A stretch of DNA of 64,000 bases from Euclidia mi. Its lineage: Eukaryota > Arthropoda > Insecta > Lepidoptera > Erebidae. Below are positions 46,770-56,608 of this stretch, in pieces (within the stretch, counting starts at the first letter, position 1; every line of letters begins with the position of its first letter). The stretch is taken from NCBI GenBank assembly GCA_944739405.2, contig OX123187.2, positions 80,150,450-80,214,449 on the forward strand. The letters run 5' to 3'. The translations under genes and the position numbers were made by a program. The notes beneath the pieces were generated by a model. It was not told the DNA's origin. It ran no database searches and saw only the letters and a program-made list of their open reading frames with translations.

Positions 46770-47236
46770 GCTCCGGCCTTGAATATGACCGAAGAAAGAT
46801 GAAGACGGTTGTGCTTATGTTTTAAGCTTTCCGTAGGACAAGCTATATAGTCCACCACGCTGGCCAAGTGCGGGTTGGCAGACTTCACATGTCTTTCGAG
46901 AACATCATGGAGAACTCACTCACTCCTCATCCTATCCCTTTTCACAACCCCAAGGAGGCAACGCACTTGTGACTCCTGTGTTGTTGCTTGTGTCCATGGG
47001 CGGCGGTAATTGCTTACCATCAGGCAATCCGTCTGCTCGTTTGCCGCCTATTACCATAAAAAAAACTCTCAGACATGCAGGTTTCCTCACGATGTTTTCC
47101 TTCATCAATAAGCAAGCGATAATTAACAATTTAATACGCATTTAACTTCGAAAAGTTATTAGTGCGTGCCGTGGATTCGAACCCGAGACCCTCAGTGTAG
47201 CAGTCTGTCGGTCTCATAACTCGGCTATCACTGCTT
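46770..47236 (-). mobile_element. SINE, minus strand, with inserted SINE
   Basis: The outer element is of the 33060 subfamily, with its tRNA-like head (GGTTCGAATCC in reverse) at the right. It is interrupted at 46918-47063. Confidence 0.78.
46918..47063 (+). mobile_element. Short A-tailed retroposon nested in a SINE
   Basis: A 146-bp insert with an A tail (right end) is flanked by AACTC (46913-46917, 47064-47068). It contains TTGCTTACCATCAGGCAATC and CTGCTCGTTTGCC, phrases of a very common lepidopteran repeat. Confidence 0.75.
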
Positions 47237-48099
47237 TTTATTTGCCTAAATGCATTGCTGTTCATTAAAAAATATGAAGAGTGCAATAGGTTAAGGTAAA
47301 GCTATTATAAAATAGAATTTATCAGCATTCACGTTTCTTGAATTGAAGTCTGAAATGTGTTTCTTTCAAACATCTACTACCTTGCCATACAAACTCAATT
47401 TTACTACAAACTCACTCATTTTAGGTCTTCCACGGATAAAATCCTTCAAAAAACCTGCAAATATAGACACCGTCCCCGTCTGATGTTGTTGGTATTCCGA
47501 AATCCTCTTACATCAGCCTTACAATAATACTCATACATGCTATAATATGTCGGGCTATTACTTATAGACGTAAACAATTAACAAACAGTTTTTGTAGTGT
47601 CGAGCGTGTAAACCAAGATTAATCGTATGTCAAACCATCCGTCTTATGACGTCACTGCTAGCAACGTACCTCGACGTCGATGTAAGGATGGATGTATGAA
47701 ATATTCTGTCGATGAAATATTATGTTGATTTATTTTGTCTGTAGACCATTCAAAAGAGACAATTTATGTCTGCGCGAGTGTGTTTTCATGTGCGTCTTGT
47801 CTCTTTCTCTGATTTAGGTGTGGAAATCATGGTGCTCTAATAAGCAACGGGATTTATTGGACCACTGACAACCTTTACTTCTCCAAAAAGGACACTGCTC
47901 GTCTGTCAAATAAATTCATGATATATTTTTGGCAGATTATATCAATTGTGTGAATGATCCCTTTTGCATTTAAAATATTGCTTTAGACTTATGTTCTGGA
48001 GTAATTCGGCTATATACGTAAGATCATTCATACGTTCGTTGGTACAACGCTATTTGCAAAAATCGCTGCTCTGAGGAGTCTTTGTGTTTCTAGTACATT
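47237..48099. other. Unrecognised sequence
   Basis: No gene or repeat is supported. Confidence 0.35.
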
Positions 48100-48254
48100 A
48101 AGTACTTATATAAAAATCTAGTGTCAAGAAGTCTATGGTCACTCACCACCGAAACAGTTCGACCATACTAGCTATAGGTCGTAAAGTAAAATTTTCATAT
48201 CAATAGAAAAATAAATAATGTATGCTGCAAAACAATGTTTGCTAGGTCAGCTAG
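48100..48254 (+). mobile_element. Short Helitron-like element
   Basis: The 3' end GGTCAGCTAG|T matches that of 31832-32009. The start is approximate, near the ATATAAAAATC phrase. Confidence 0.5.
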
Positions 48255-49449
48255 TTACTTTATAACTATCGACGACATAACTAATTGTCTTCTTAAAAAG
48301 TTTACAACTCCATCTAACTGCAAGAAACAATAATACACCCTGGTTGGCATGCTTGAACGTCGTTTATAGCTACAAACGCTTCCTTCAAATCCTTCTTCCT
48401 CAATTTATTTTATCGACATTGTACAACGCATCTTGTGCATGACCGTGATTTGCACATTTCGTCATAACGCGTTTATTACGTCACGGAAGTGTGTGTAAAA
48501 GTAAAAGACATTTTACGACGTGCTACGTAACATATTTCTCTACTAAAGATATGTTACTGTGTCATGTTTTGTTTGGCTTTGGAAATGACACGGTATTTTG
48601 AACCTACGACAGACAAAATAAGGTTTGTGTAGGGAAATAATCTACCATTACAGTTCTCTAGCCTTCTAAGATCTGTCTAGGTAACGGCTTGCTAGCGGAT
48701 GTAGTCGTAACTATGTCCTTATTGCGAGTCATAGGTTTTAGTAACGGTTAGTACTATATTTTTTACGGGCTAGCCGTGACGAATGTGTTCTCTTGGAGTC
48801 ATAATTGCACCGGACAGGTGAAACGGCCGGAAAGTTTGTTTCCCACCAGTGTATTATGACTTTTTTCACTTAGTTTATAGATTCAACAATTGTAACGGCT
48901 CTATTTTAAAATGATATCTACATATTGTACTCATTTTAAAATACAACACGAATTTTCATTGGCACGCCACGCCGTATTTTTTTAGCTCGCTTTTATTGAT
49001 ATAATAGTCTTTTTCATAGAAATGGGCCCCCAGTAATACCTCATCCGCAGGCTGTTTGAGATCCGTGAGACTCATATTAAGAAACCATGTTCTAGGATCT
49101 TCTAAAGCTCACAATAAAAATCAAAACTTCACAAAATGGAAACCCACACCAATTGCTCTCAAAGCATACGCTTCTAATCATTTCACAGCAACATACGACA
49201 TTATTTCACACAGCTACTTCCTTATGTGTGAAGAACTAAAAAAACAATAATCACAACATGCCACAAGGACGGAACGTTAACAATAATTTACCGCTACCAT
49301 GTCCTATACTAATGAGTACTGTGATTTTCCTTCTTCCTGGCCCTTTAGACGATTCGTTTAATGTACGTGAAAAGCGCTTTCGGTGTGTAATTTTTGTAAG
49401 TTTATGGGGTTCCGGTTTGTAAAAACTGCATGTGACGGTAGTAAATTCA
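48255..49449. other. Unrecognised sequence
   Basis: No gene or repeat is supported. Confidence 0.35.
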
Positions 49450-49850
49450 ATGCGGTGTGACGTCGAACGTAGGAGGGAGCGCCTCTGCCCGCGCACCCCG
49501 CACGCCGTAAATAAGCGAGCGAAGCCGTTCATTCGCCCCTCTGCTCCAGCTCACGGCCACCAGTTAAGTCTTCTCCCCTATCAAGACCCTGGCCTTCGAA
49601 ACACCAGTGAATACCAACTATACTTGTCAGACCACGCCCTGAATTTCTCATGTTCTCAATTATCCGTTTTCTTAGTTTTAAAGTAGCTGCATTGTATCTA
49701 TATAGAAATTATATCGTGAAGTGTACTATTCTAAAAGTGTTTTCTTTTGTAAGTAAAACCTGATCTTCTTACTTTTTGATCAACGAGTGATTGAGTCTGG
49801 CTCATCACTTAAAAACCAATCACCCGTGCGACATTGGCGCCCAATAGGAT
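49450..49850 (+). mobile_element. Possible LTR end with primer-binding site
   Basis: TGGCGCCCA at 49835-49843 is the start of a lysine-tRNA-type primer site used by many Ty3/Gypsy elements. It follows a sequence ending in CA, as an LTR does. No internal domain follows, because the Copia element begins about 80 bp further on. The left LTR boundary is unknown. Confidence 0.4.
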
Positions 49851-49927
49851 TTCTGTTTTATAGATAAATTGGTGTTCTGAAGGTGAATGGTATTTTTTTG
49901 TGTATTTTTATATAGTTTTGTGTATTT

Positions 49928-50204
49928 TGTTCACGTTGAAAGCTATTGTAGACTTGTAGCGATAAATGAGAGATATTGAGACTTCTGTTTTGCATAATAC
50001 TTTTATTGGATCCGACTTCATTAGATAGCGAGATCCAGAGCAGCGAGTATAGACCAGGTGAAACCGTAGACTAAGAATAATGACATAGACATTACAGAAT
50101 ATTACTAATTATTTATGACCAGCGCTGCTTTTTGGCACGTTAAACTAATACAATCATACAGCCTATTGTGTTATTAAAACTAAAATATAATTATACACTC
50201 AATA
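49928..50204 (-). repeat. 3' LTR of the Copia element
   Basis: It matches 54322-54595 with several substitutions and small gaps. On the element strand it follows a purine tract (AGAGAGGG). If forced to TG...CA ends it would be 49928-50201. Confidence 0.88.
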
Positions 50205-50366
50205 CCCTCTCTATAATTTTATTTTCCACAGGCTGTATGTATTTATTTAAGGAAACTAGTTATGTTCATATTAAGATAACAAAATATTACTTCTAAAAAT
50301 AAAAATATTTAAGTTTCACTCTAAGAAACTAAATACATGCATATCTAGACAACAAAATATGATCCC

Positions 50367-50883
50367 TTAAAATACAAATATTTGAACTGGTAGTGATTTT
50401 GTTAAGATATCTACCAATTGATTAGAACTGGAAACATATTTAATTTTTATTAAACCTTCCTCAACCTTTTCTCTTATAAAATTATACTTGACATCTATGT
50501 GTTTAGTTCTCTTGTGATAAATGGGATTATTTATCAACTTTATAGCACTCTGGTTATCTATATAAAGAGTAATATTATCACACATTTCACCCAAATCCAA
50601 CAATATTTGCTTTAACCATACAATTTCTTTGCCAGACTCAGTAGCAGTTACAAATTTTTGGCTCTGTTGTAGACAGGGCAACAGTCTTTTGTTTTTGACT
50701 TAACCATATAATTGGTCCTCCATTCATTAAGAATATGTATCCAGTGGTAGATTTTCTAGTATCTGTGTCACTGGCAAAATCTGAATCAGAATATCCTATA
50801 AGACTGCTGCTCTCTCCAAAAGAAATACATAAATCTTTTGTATCAATCAAATATCTTATTATACGTTTAGCAACATTATACAT
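50367..50883 (-). pseudogene. pol: Copia RNase H
   Basis: Frames 50638-50883 and 50367-50681 overlap. The first has G-Y-S-D-S-D-F-A-S-D and S-T-T-G-Y-I-F, the second Y-I-D-N-Q-S-A-I-K-L and R-T-K-H-I-D-V-K-Y. These are the conserved blocks of Copia RNase H. The break between them is a small frameshift. Confidence 0.85.
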
Positions 50884-51952
50884 GTTGCCGTTTAGAATTG
50901 TTTACATACCTACTTAATAAGTTTACTATAAAACTAATATCTGGGTGTGACACAGAACATAAAAATAGTAGTGAACCTATTAGTTCTCTATAAGGAAAAT
51001 TCACAGTATTTTCATTCAAATTCTTTGAAATCATAACATTTACATCAGATGGGGTTTTTACAGGATTTGCATCTTTCATATTAAATTTATGTATGATCTG
51101 CTCAATATAATTTCTTTGATGAATGAGAATATTGTTACTTTCTATTACTATTTGCATACCCATAAAATAGGTTAAATTTAATTCTTTTATTTTAAAAGCT
51201 TGTTTTAAATAAGTTATAATTTCTTTGATTAAATCCCTACTTGAGGAAATAACAAGACATAGGAAATAACAAGATGTATCATCGACAAAAATTAAAAAGA
51301 AAATATTGATACCATTAAAATGTCCAATATAAATACACTTGTCTGCTTGAGACTGTATAAAACCATATTCTTTAAGAAAATTTGTAAATTTGCTATTCCA
51401 ACATCTAGATGCCTGCTTCAGTCCATAAAGAGATTTATTTAATTTTAAAATAAAATTTTTACTTACAGATACTCCTTCAGGGACCTCCAAATATACTTCC
51501 TCATCTAGATTGCCATTGAGAAATGCGGTTTTGACATCAAATTGCTTTATTTCATAATTGTATTTAGCTGCAAGAGAAAGAACAATACGTATGGAGTCAT
51601 ACCTAATAGTTGGAGAAAATATTTCTTCATAGTCAATGCCTTTTACTTGCTTAAATCCACGTGCACATAAACGAGCTTTGTATCTTGTGACCTCTCCATT
51701 TTCATCTCTTTTTATAGCAAAAACCCATTTTGCTGTTATGGTTCTTTGGTTCGTTCTTTTGACAGCTGTCCATGTCTTATTGTCTTCATGTGCTTCAAGT
51801 TCTTCGCTCACAGCTTCAGACCACTGATACTTTTGAGGATCCTTCATTGCTTCTTCGTATGTAGATGGTACTGTCAATTCCACAAAATTCGCTTCATAAT
51901 TTCTGTCAAGACGAGGTCTTAAATTGATTTGTCTTTCTTCAAAGTCTTCCAT
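50876..51952 (-). pseudogene. pol: Copia reverse transcriptase
   Basis: The 358-residue frame holds the RT_2 domain: K-W-V-F-A-I-K-R near the start, R-L-C-A-R-G-F, F-D-V-K-T-A-F-L-N-G (catalytic Asp) and F-V-D-D (active site). Y-G-L-K-Q-A-S-R lies between the last two. It ends near N-S-K-R-Q-H-V. It is open over the whole catalytic domain but is separated from RNase H by a frameshift. Confidence 0.87.
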
Positions 51953-52149
51953 TTCTATAGGTGGTTCATAACGGTATCACCATCTTCCTGACAGCTGTGC
52001 ACACTTTCAACTGAATTTTCTGATGACAGAGTGTCATGACGACTTCCATCCTTTTCTTGACTGTTTCCTTTAGTATTCTTGTCTACTGTATCCATATTTT
52101 CATCAACAATGAAAATCTTTGATATATTTCTTCGTATTTCTGGAGCCTT

Positions 52150-53354
52150 TTACTCGTCAAATATAACATTTCTTGATACTTTTATTTGTTTGTTTTTACT
52201 GTTGTACATTCGGTAATTGTTGTTGTCATACCCTACGAGTATCATCTTTTCACCTTTTTTATCTAATTTCTTTCTAAGCTGGTCAGGTATATGTACATAT
52301 CCTTCACTGCCAAATACTCGCACATGACCCAATTAGGGTTTGATACCAGTCCATGATTCGAAAGGTGTTTTGTTCAATGATTGACTTGATGAGGTTCTGT
52401 TGAGTAAATATACAGCTGTATTAACAGCCTCGGCCCACAAATATAATGGCACATCGCGAGCATACAACATTGAGCGAGCGCTCTCTACTATGGTTTGAAG
52501 TTCCCTCTCTGCATGTCCATTTTGTTCTGGATTGTAGGGCGCTGTGCACTCATGTATTATGCCTTCTTCTCCATGTACTCCTTAAATACAGTATTGACAT
52601 ATTCCCTTCCATTGTCAGTGTGCAGAATTTTTACACTGTGTGTGTACTTATTCTTGATCACAGCATTATAGATTTTAAAATATTCTAAAACATCACTTTT
52701 GTTTCTCATAAAATACACATGTCTGTAGCTTGTCTTGGCATCTTTGAATAATACAAAATAGCGCATACCTTGAACCGATGTGTGACTCATTGGGCCACAC
52801 ACATCACTGTACACCAGATCACCTGGCTGCATTTCACTTCTTGAAGACTTCTGAAATGGCAAACGATGTTGTTTATCATAAGCGCATGCTTCACATGTGT
52901 ACTTTTCTTCAGTACTACCTTTTATCTGCAAACCTGTAACCACATTGTTTGTATTCATGTTTTTAATTTCTTTCATATTGATGTGGCCTAATCTCTCATG
53001 CCACTTTTTGATGTCAATACTGTCTTGCACTAGATTACTTTTGATTTTAATTGAATATTAGTTCAATTCATATAAATTATTTCTTTGGATTTGTGCGCTC
53101 ATGACTACTTCCTGGGTCAAGTAAATTGTAGCACTATTTCCTTTCTTTACAAGTGAATAACCTAGACGTGTTATTGCACCTACAGAAAACAAATTTCTTC
53201 GCAGACTGGGTACATACAGTACATCATTTAGTACACCAGACTGCCATTGTCCATTGACATATCTTTCAATCATTACTTTTCCAATTCCACACACCTCAAC
53301 CGTGTGCTCATTTCCAAGTGTTAATAACTTCTGATTACATTCTACTAATTCCAA
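52150..53354 (-). pseudogene. pol: Copia integrase region
   Basis: The frame 53058-53354 is the linker after the protease (V-L-Y-V-P-S-L-R-R-N-L-F-S-V). The frame 52557-53030 has the pre-integrase W-H-x-R-L-G-H and the first two catalytic Asp regions (Y-S-D-V-C-G-P and H-T-D-N-G-R-E-Y). The Glu motif N-G-H-A-E-R lies at about 52510-52530 in another frame, and 52150-52332 is the C-terminal part (V-F-G-S-E-G-Y). All three catalytic positions survive, but at least three breaks separate them. Confidence 0.82.
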
Positions 53355-54242
53355 GAAAATGTTTTTTTTTTATAGGTTATATGTGCTGATGCACCACTGT
53401 CCAATATCCAAATGTTGTCATCGGAGTGCATAATTTGTTTTTCTATGTTAAATGCCAGCATATTATCAGGTTTTCTAGTTACTTTCTTTGGAGCACGACA
53501 TTCTTTTGAAAAATGTCCCCGCTTTCCACAAATGTAGCATTCGAACCGATGTTTGATATGTATGTTTGGTTTTTGGGCATTCGCTTTGGGTTCTGTTTGT
53601 TTATTTGGCCCTTTTCTTTTAGAATTAGTCACTAACAAGGCAGTTTTTTGCTCTTCTACACAAGTCAAACTTGCTTCCTCATCAAGTAGCCGAGCAGTTA
53701 AATTTATTATATTTTTCTTTGACGGGTCTACCGACATCCATGCCTGGCGGAGTGTCTTGTACTTTGGGGGCAAGGTACCAAGTATTTTCGTCATGATGGC
53801 TGTATCACTCACCATTTCGCCACTTTCCTTTAGCTGTTGGGCTAAGTTTTCAATTTTAGAAATATGTTGAGCAACTGTATCAGTAGTAGACATTTTATAC
53901 TGATAAAACCTTTCATGTATTATCATTTTTTTTTAGTTCACTTTTTTGTTCGTAGATTGATTCAAGCTTTAACATAATTTCACTTGCCGTTTCACAATTT
54001 TCTATAAGTGTTATTTGTTTCAAATCCATATTGGAGGTTATTATGAACATCGCCATGCCATCGTTTTTCAACCATGTGGAAATTGTGGAACTGTCTCCTT
54101 TTGGCCTTGGCTCAGAATGTTGATGCCTTTTGCTTTCAGGGGCGCACATTATCTGAAATTTCCACTGACGGAAATTGTTTCCATCAAGTTTTTCCACGCT
54201 CATTGATCTCGTGTCCATAGTGGAGGTGCCAAATTCTTGCAA
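53345..54242 (-). pseudogene. gag: Copia gag and protease
   Basis: The first frame (53913-54242) has the gag start with L-D-G-x-N-F-x-x-W-K; the second (53345-53926) continues gag (UBN2 family). The zinc knuckle C-Y-I-C-G-K-R-G-H-F-S-K-E-C is followed by the protease W-I-L-D-S-G-A-S-A-H near its end. Gag forms the particle and the protease matures it. An A-rich stretch near 53925 marks the frameshift between the two frames. Confidence 0.85.
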
Positions 54243-54307
54243 ATATTATCCAATATTTTACCTGGAATCCTATTGTTTTCTGCTGATCTTCAATTTCGAT
54301 CGTTCTT

Positions 54308-54321
54308 CTGGGCCCATAACC
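54308..54321 (-). promoter_or_regulatory. Copia primer-binding site
   Basis: On the element strand it reads GGTTATGGGCCCAG. This is the sequence that Drosophila copia uses to bind an internal half of initiator methionine tRNA. Confidence 0.85.
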
Positions 54322-54595
54322 TGTTCAGGTTGAAGGCTATTGTAGGCTTGTAGCGATAAATGAAAGAGATTGAGACTTCTGTTTTGCATAATACTTTCAT
54401 TGGATCCGACTTCATTAGATAGCGAGATACTGAGCAGCGAGTATAGACCAGGTGAAACCGTAGACTAAGAGTAATGACATAGATATTATAGAATATTACT
54501 AATTATTTATGACCGCTGCTTTGTGGCACGTTAAACTAATACAATCATACAGCCTATTGTGTTATTAAAACTAAAATATAATTATACACTCAATA
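54322..54595 (-). repeat. 5' LTR of the Copia element
   Basis: It ends GAACA on the element strand, directly next to the primer site. Confidence 0.88.
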
Positions 54596-54600
54596 TATTT

Positions 54601-54917
54601 TTATGTGTTTGCTGTGTGGTTTACGGCATAGAATACAAGTGTCACCACCAAAACCAAAACTATCTTCGCGTGGGTGTCGTAAGAGGCGACTAAGGGATAA
54701 CGCGATGCAAATACCATCTTTGCGTAGAGACGGAAAACTCGAAATCAAACCCTATACGACTGCCTCGTTGGTCTCGCGGCATAAATGTGCGCGTTGGATC
54801 GGGGAGGTCCCGGGTTCTATTCCTGGGTCGGGCAGTGTTATTGGGTTTTTCTGTCACGAAATTCTCAGTACAACACGGAGCCTGGAAATGTGCCCGGTAC
54901 GGCAATAGGCGCGCCCC
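54601..54917 (+). mobile_element. Composite SINE, cut by the assembly gap
   Basis: It matches 6745-7050, with the A- and B-box-like parts and the GCGCCCC block. It enters the N run at 54918. Confidence 0.75.
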
Positions 54918-55117
54918 NNNNNNNNNNNNNNNNNNNNNNNNNNNNNNNNNNNNNNNNNNNNNNNNNNNNNNNNNNNNNNNNNNNNNNNNNNNNNNNNNNN
55001 NNNNNNNNNNNNNNNNNNNNNNNNNNNNNNNNNNNNNNNNNNNNNNNNNNNNNNNNNNNNNNNNNNNNNNNNNNNNNNNNNNNNNNNNNNNNNNNNNNNN
55101 NNNNNNNNNNNNNNNNN
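54918..55117. other. 200-N assembly gap
   Basis: The sequence is N throughout. The real size is unknown. Confidence 1.
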
Positions 55118-55504
55118 ATTTTGAGTTTTAAAACAGTGACAAAAGTGTTCAGAACAGTCAAAATAACCTATAAATGTGTGGTTTAATATAACATCAACAT
55201 TACCTGGATAAAACAGTGAGTTCACAAACACTAACACATACGTTACAGACAATTTTGAAAACGACTCACACACCCGTAATCGTTTTTATCAGCTGTTTTT
55301 GCTGTGTATGTATACACTCACTCACACGCAACTTCAGATCAACAAATTTTGACAGCCAGTCTTGAGAATACCACAGACTAAATAGTACCACAGATAAGGT
55401 TATAACAACTCGAGAATTACTGATATTCTCGACTGATCAAAGACAATAAAGCAGCCTATTCATACTACACTTAATAAATTGGAAATATTTTTGGAGTCTT
55501 TGAA

Positions 55505-56608
55505 ATGAACTTCTTGGAAAATATAACGTTCCGACGTACTCGCACGCGATCGGAAACAAGTAATAATGAGAGCGACATTATCTCACAGTCATTGAATTGC
55601 ACTACCAATAGTTTACCAGATATCTCTGAAGATGAAAATGATGAACAAATAAAAGTCCTGAAAGACGAGATCGATAGGCTTACGTCACAGTTAAATAGCG
55701 CTAATAAAGAAATTGAAATATTATCTTTAGAGAACAGCACGTTGAAGAAAATAAATGAAGAATACAATAAAAAGAATAAAATTTATAAAAAAATTGTCAA
55801 CAGTCCAGCAAAAAACAAAACACCTAAGAAGACAACAAATAAACATACAGTAACAAGGCAAACACAAACATCTGACACACTCGAAGACTTGCCGACTACA
55901 ATTAAACTAAACACTAAAATCAACAAGAACACCGATAAACTCAAGATCAATGAATACAAAGAGGGTATTTCTACACAACATTCACCCACCAAACATAAAA
56001 TCTGTCTAATAAGCGGTGAAACCTCTAACAGGTTATATAAACTTGCTGAAAATACAGAACTATACAAAAAATATGAAATATGTCATTATCGTGTACCTAA
56101 ATGTGGAATAATGCAAATTTTAAACGGAATTGAGGGCAAAGTAGAAAACTTTACTGTCTCTGACTACTGTATTATATATATTGGTGAGGAAGACTTTCGG
56201 ATTACCCAAAATTACATAGACCTTGTAATATACATCAAACAAAAATTATTGCCATTAAGTCATACAAACTTTGTAATATGTCTACCCACATACAAATACA
56301 TGAAAAATGCAAATATTGTGTTTAACAGTCGTATAGAAACATTCAATAATCTACTTTACATGGATGTAACTTCATTCAATTATGCTTTTATTCTTGACTC
56401 TAATCTACATTTACCTTATGACTATTATACTTATGACAAATATGACACTTTAAATCACCATGGTCTTAAAATTGTAATGTCAGACTTACAGGATCTGATT
56501 TTGGGAAATCGAAACTTGAATACCACATCCCTAGAGGTTGATTGCTTACCTGACGATCAGGATTTACCTACTGATTCACAACAAGGTGATCGAGAGTTTT
56601 TTCTTTAA
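55505..56608 (+). CDS. LINE ORF1: coiled coil plus degenerate SGNH-like domain
   Basis: The 367-residue protein has an acidic, polar N-terminus and a heptad-rich stretch at about residues 45-97, likely a coiled coil. A basic linker rich in Lys and Thr follows. From about residue 165 to 330 it resembles the esterase-like domain of CR1 ORF1. The usual GDS box is replaced by G-E-T (171-173), and the GxND box reads G-E-E-D (227-230). An H-H-G-L block at 318-321 fits the C-terminal His region. If so, the hydrolase nucleophile is lost. ORF1 would bind the RNA and form the particle. It overlaps ORF2 by 71 bp in a different frame. Confidence 0.75.
   Translation: MNFLENITFRRTRTRSETSNNESDIISQSLNCTTNSLPDISEDENDEQIKVLKDEIDRLTSQLNSANKEIEILSLENSTLKKINEEYNKKNKIYKKIVNSPAKNKTPKKTTNKHTVTRQTQTSDTLEDLPTTIKLNTKINKNTDKLKINEYKEGISTQHSPTKHKICLISGETSNRLYKLAENTELYKKYEICHYRVPKCGIMQILNGIEGKVENFTVSDYCIIYIGEEDFRITQNYIDLVIYIKQKLLPLSHTNFVICLPTYKYMKNANIVFNSRIETFNNLLYMDVTSFNYAFILDSNLHLPYDYYTYDKYDTLNHHGLKIVMSDLQDLILGNRNLNTTSLEVDCLPDDQDLPTDSQQGDREFFL

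Larger units (their letters stand above)
49928..54595 (-). mobile_element. Copia LTR retrotransposon, minus strand
   Basis: LTRs of about 275 bp flank gag, protease, integrase, RT and RNase H, in the Ty1/Copia order. A half-tRNA-type primer site adjoins the 5' LTR. A 5-bp duplication TATTT (49923-49927, 54596-54600) fits if the LTR starts TATTGAGTG in element orientation. The element is broken by frameshifts, but its motifs are well kept. Confidence 0.93.

Noticed and set aside
54785..55273. Frames crossing the N gap
   Set aside because: They exist only because N bases are read as open sequence.
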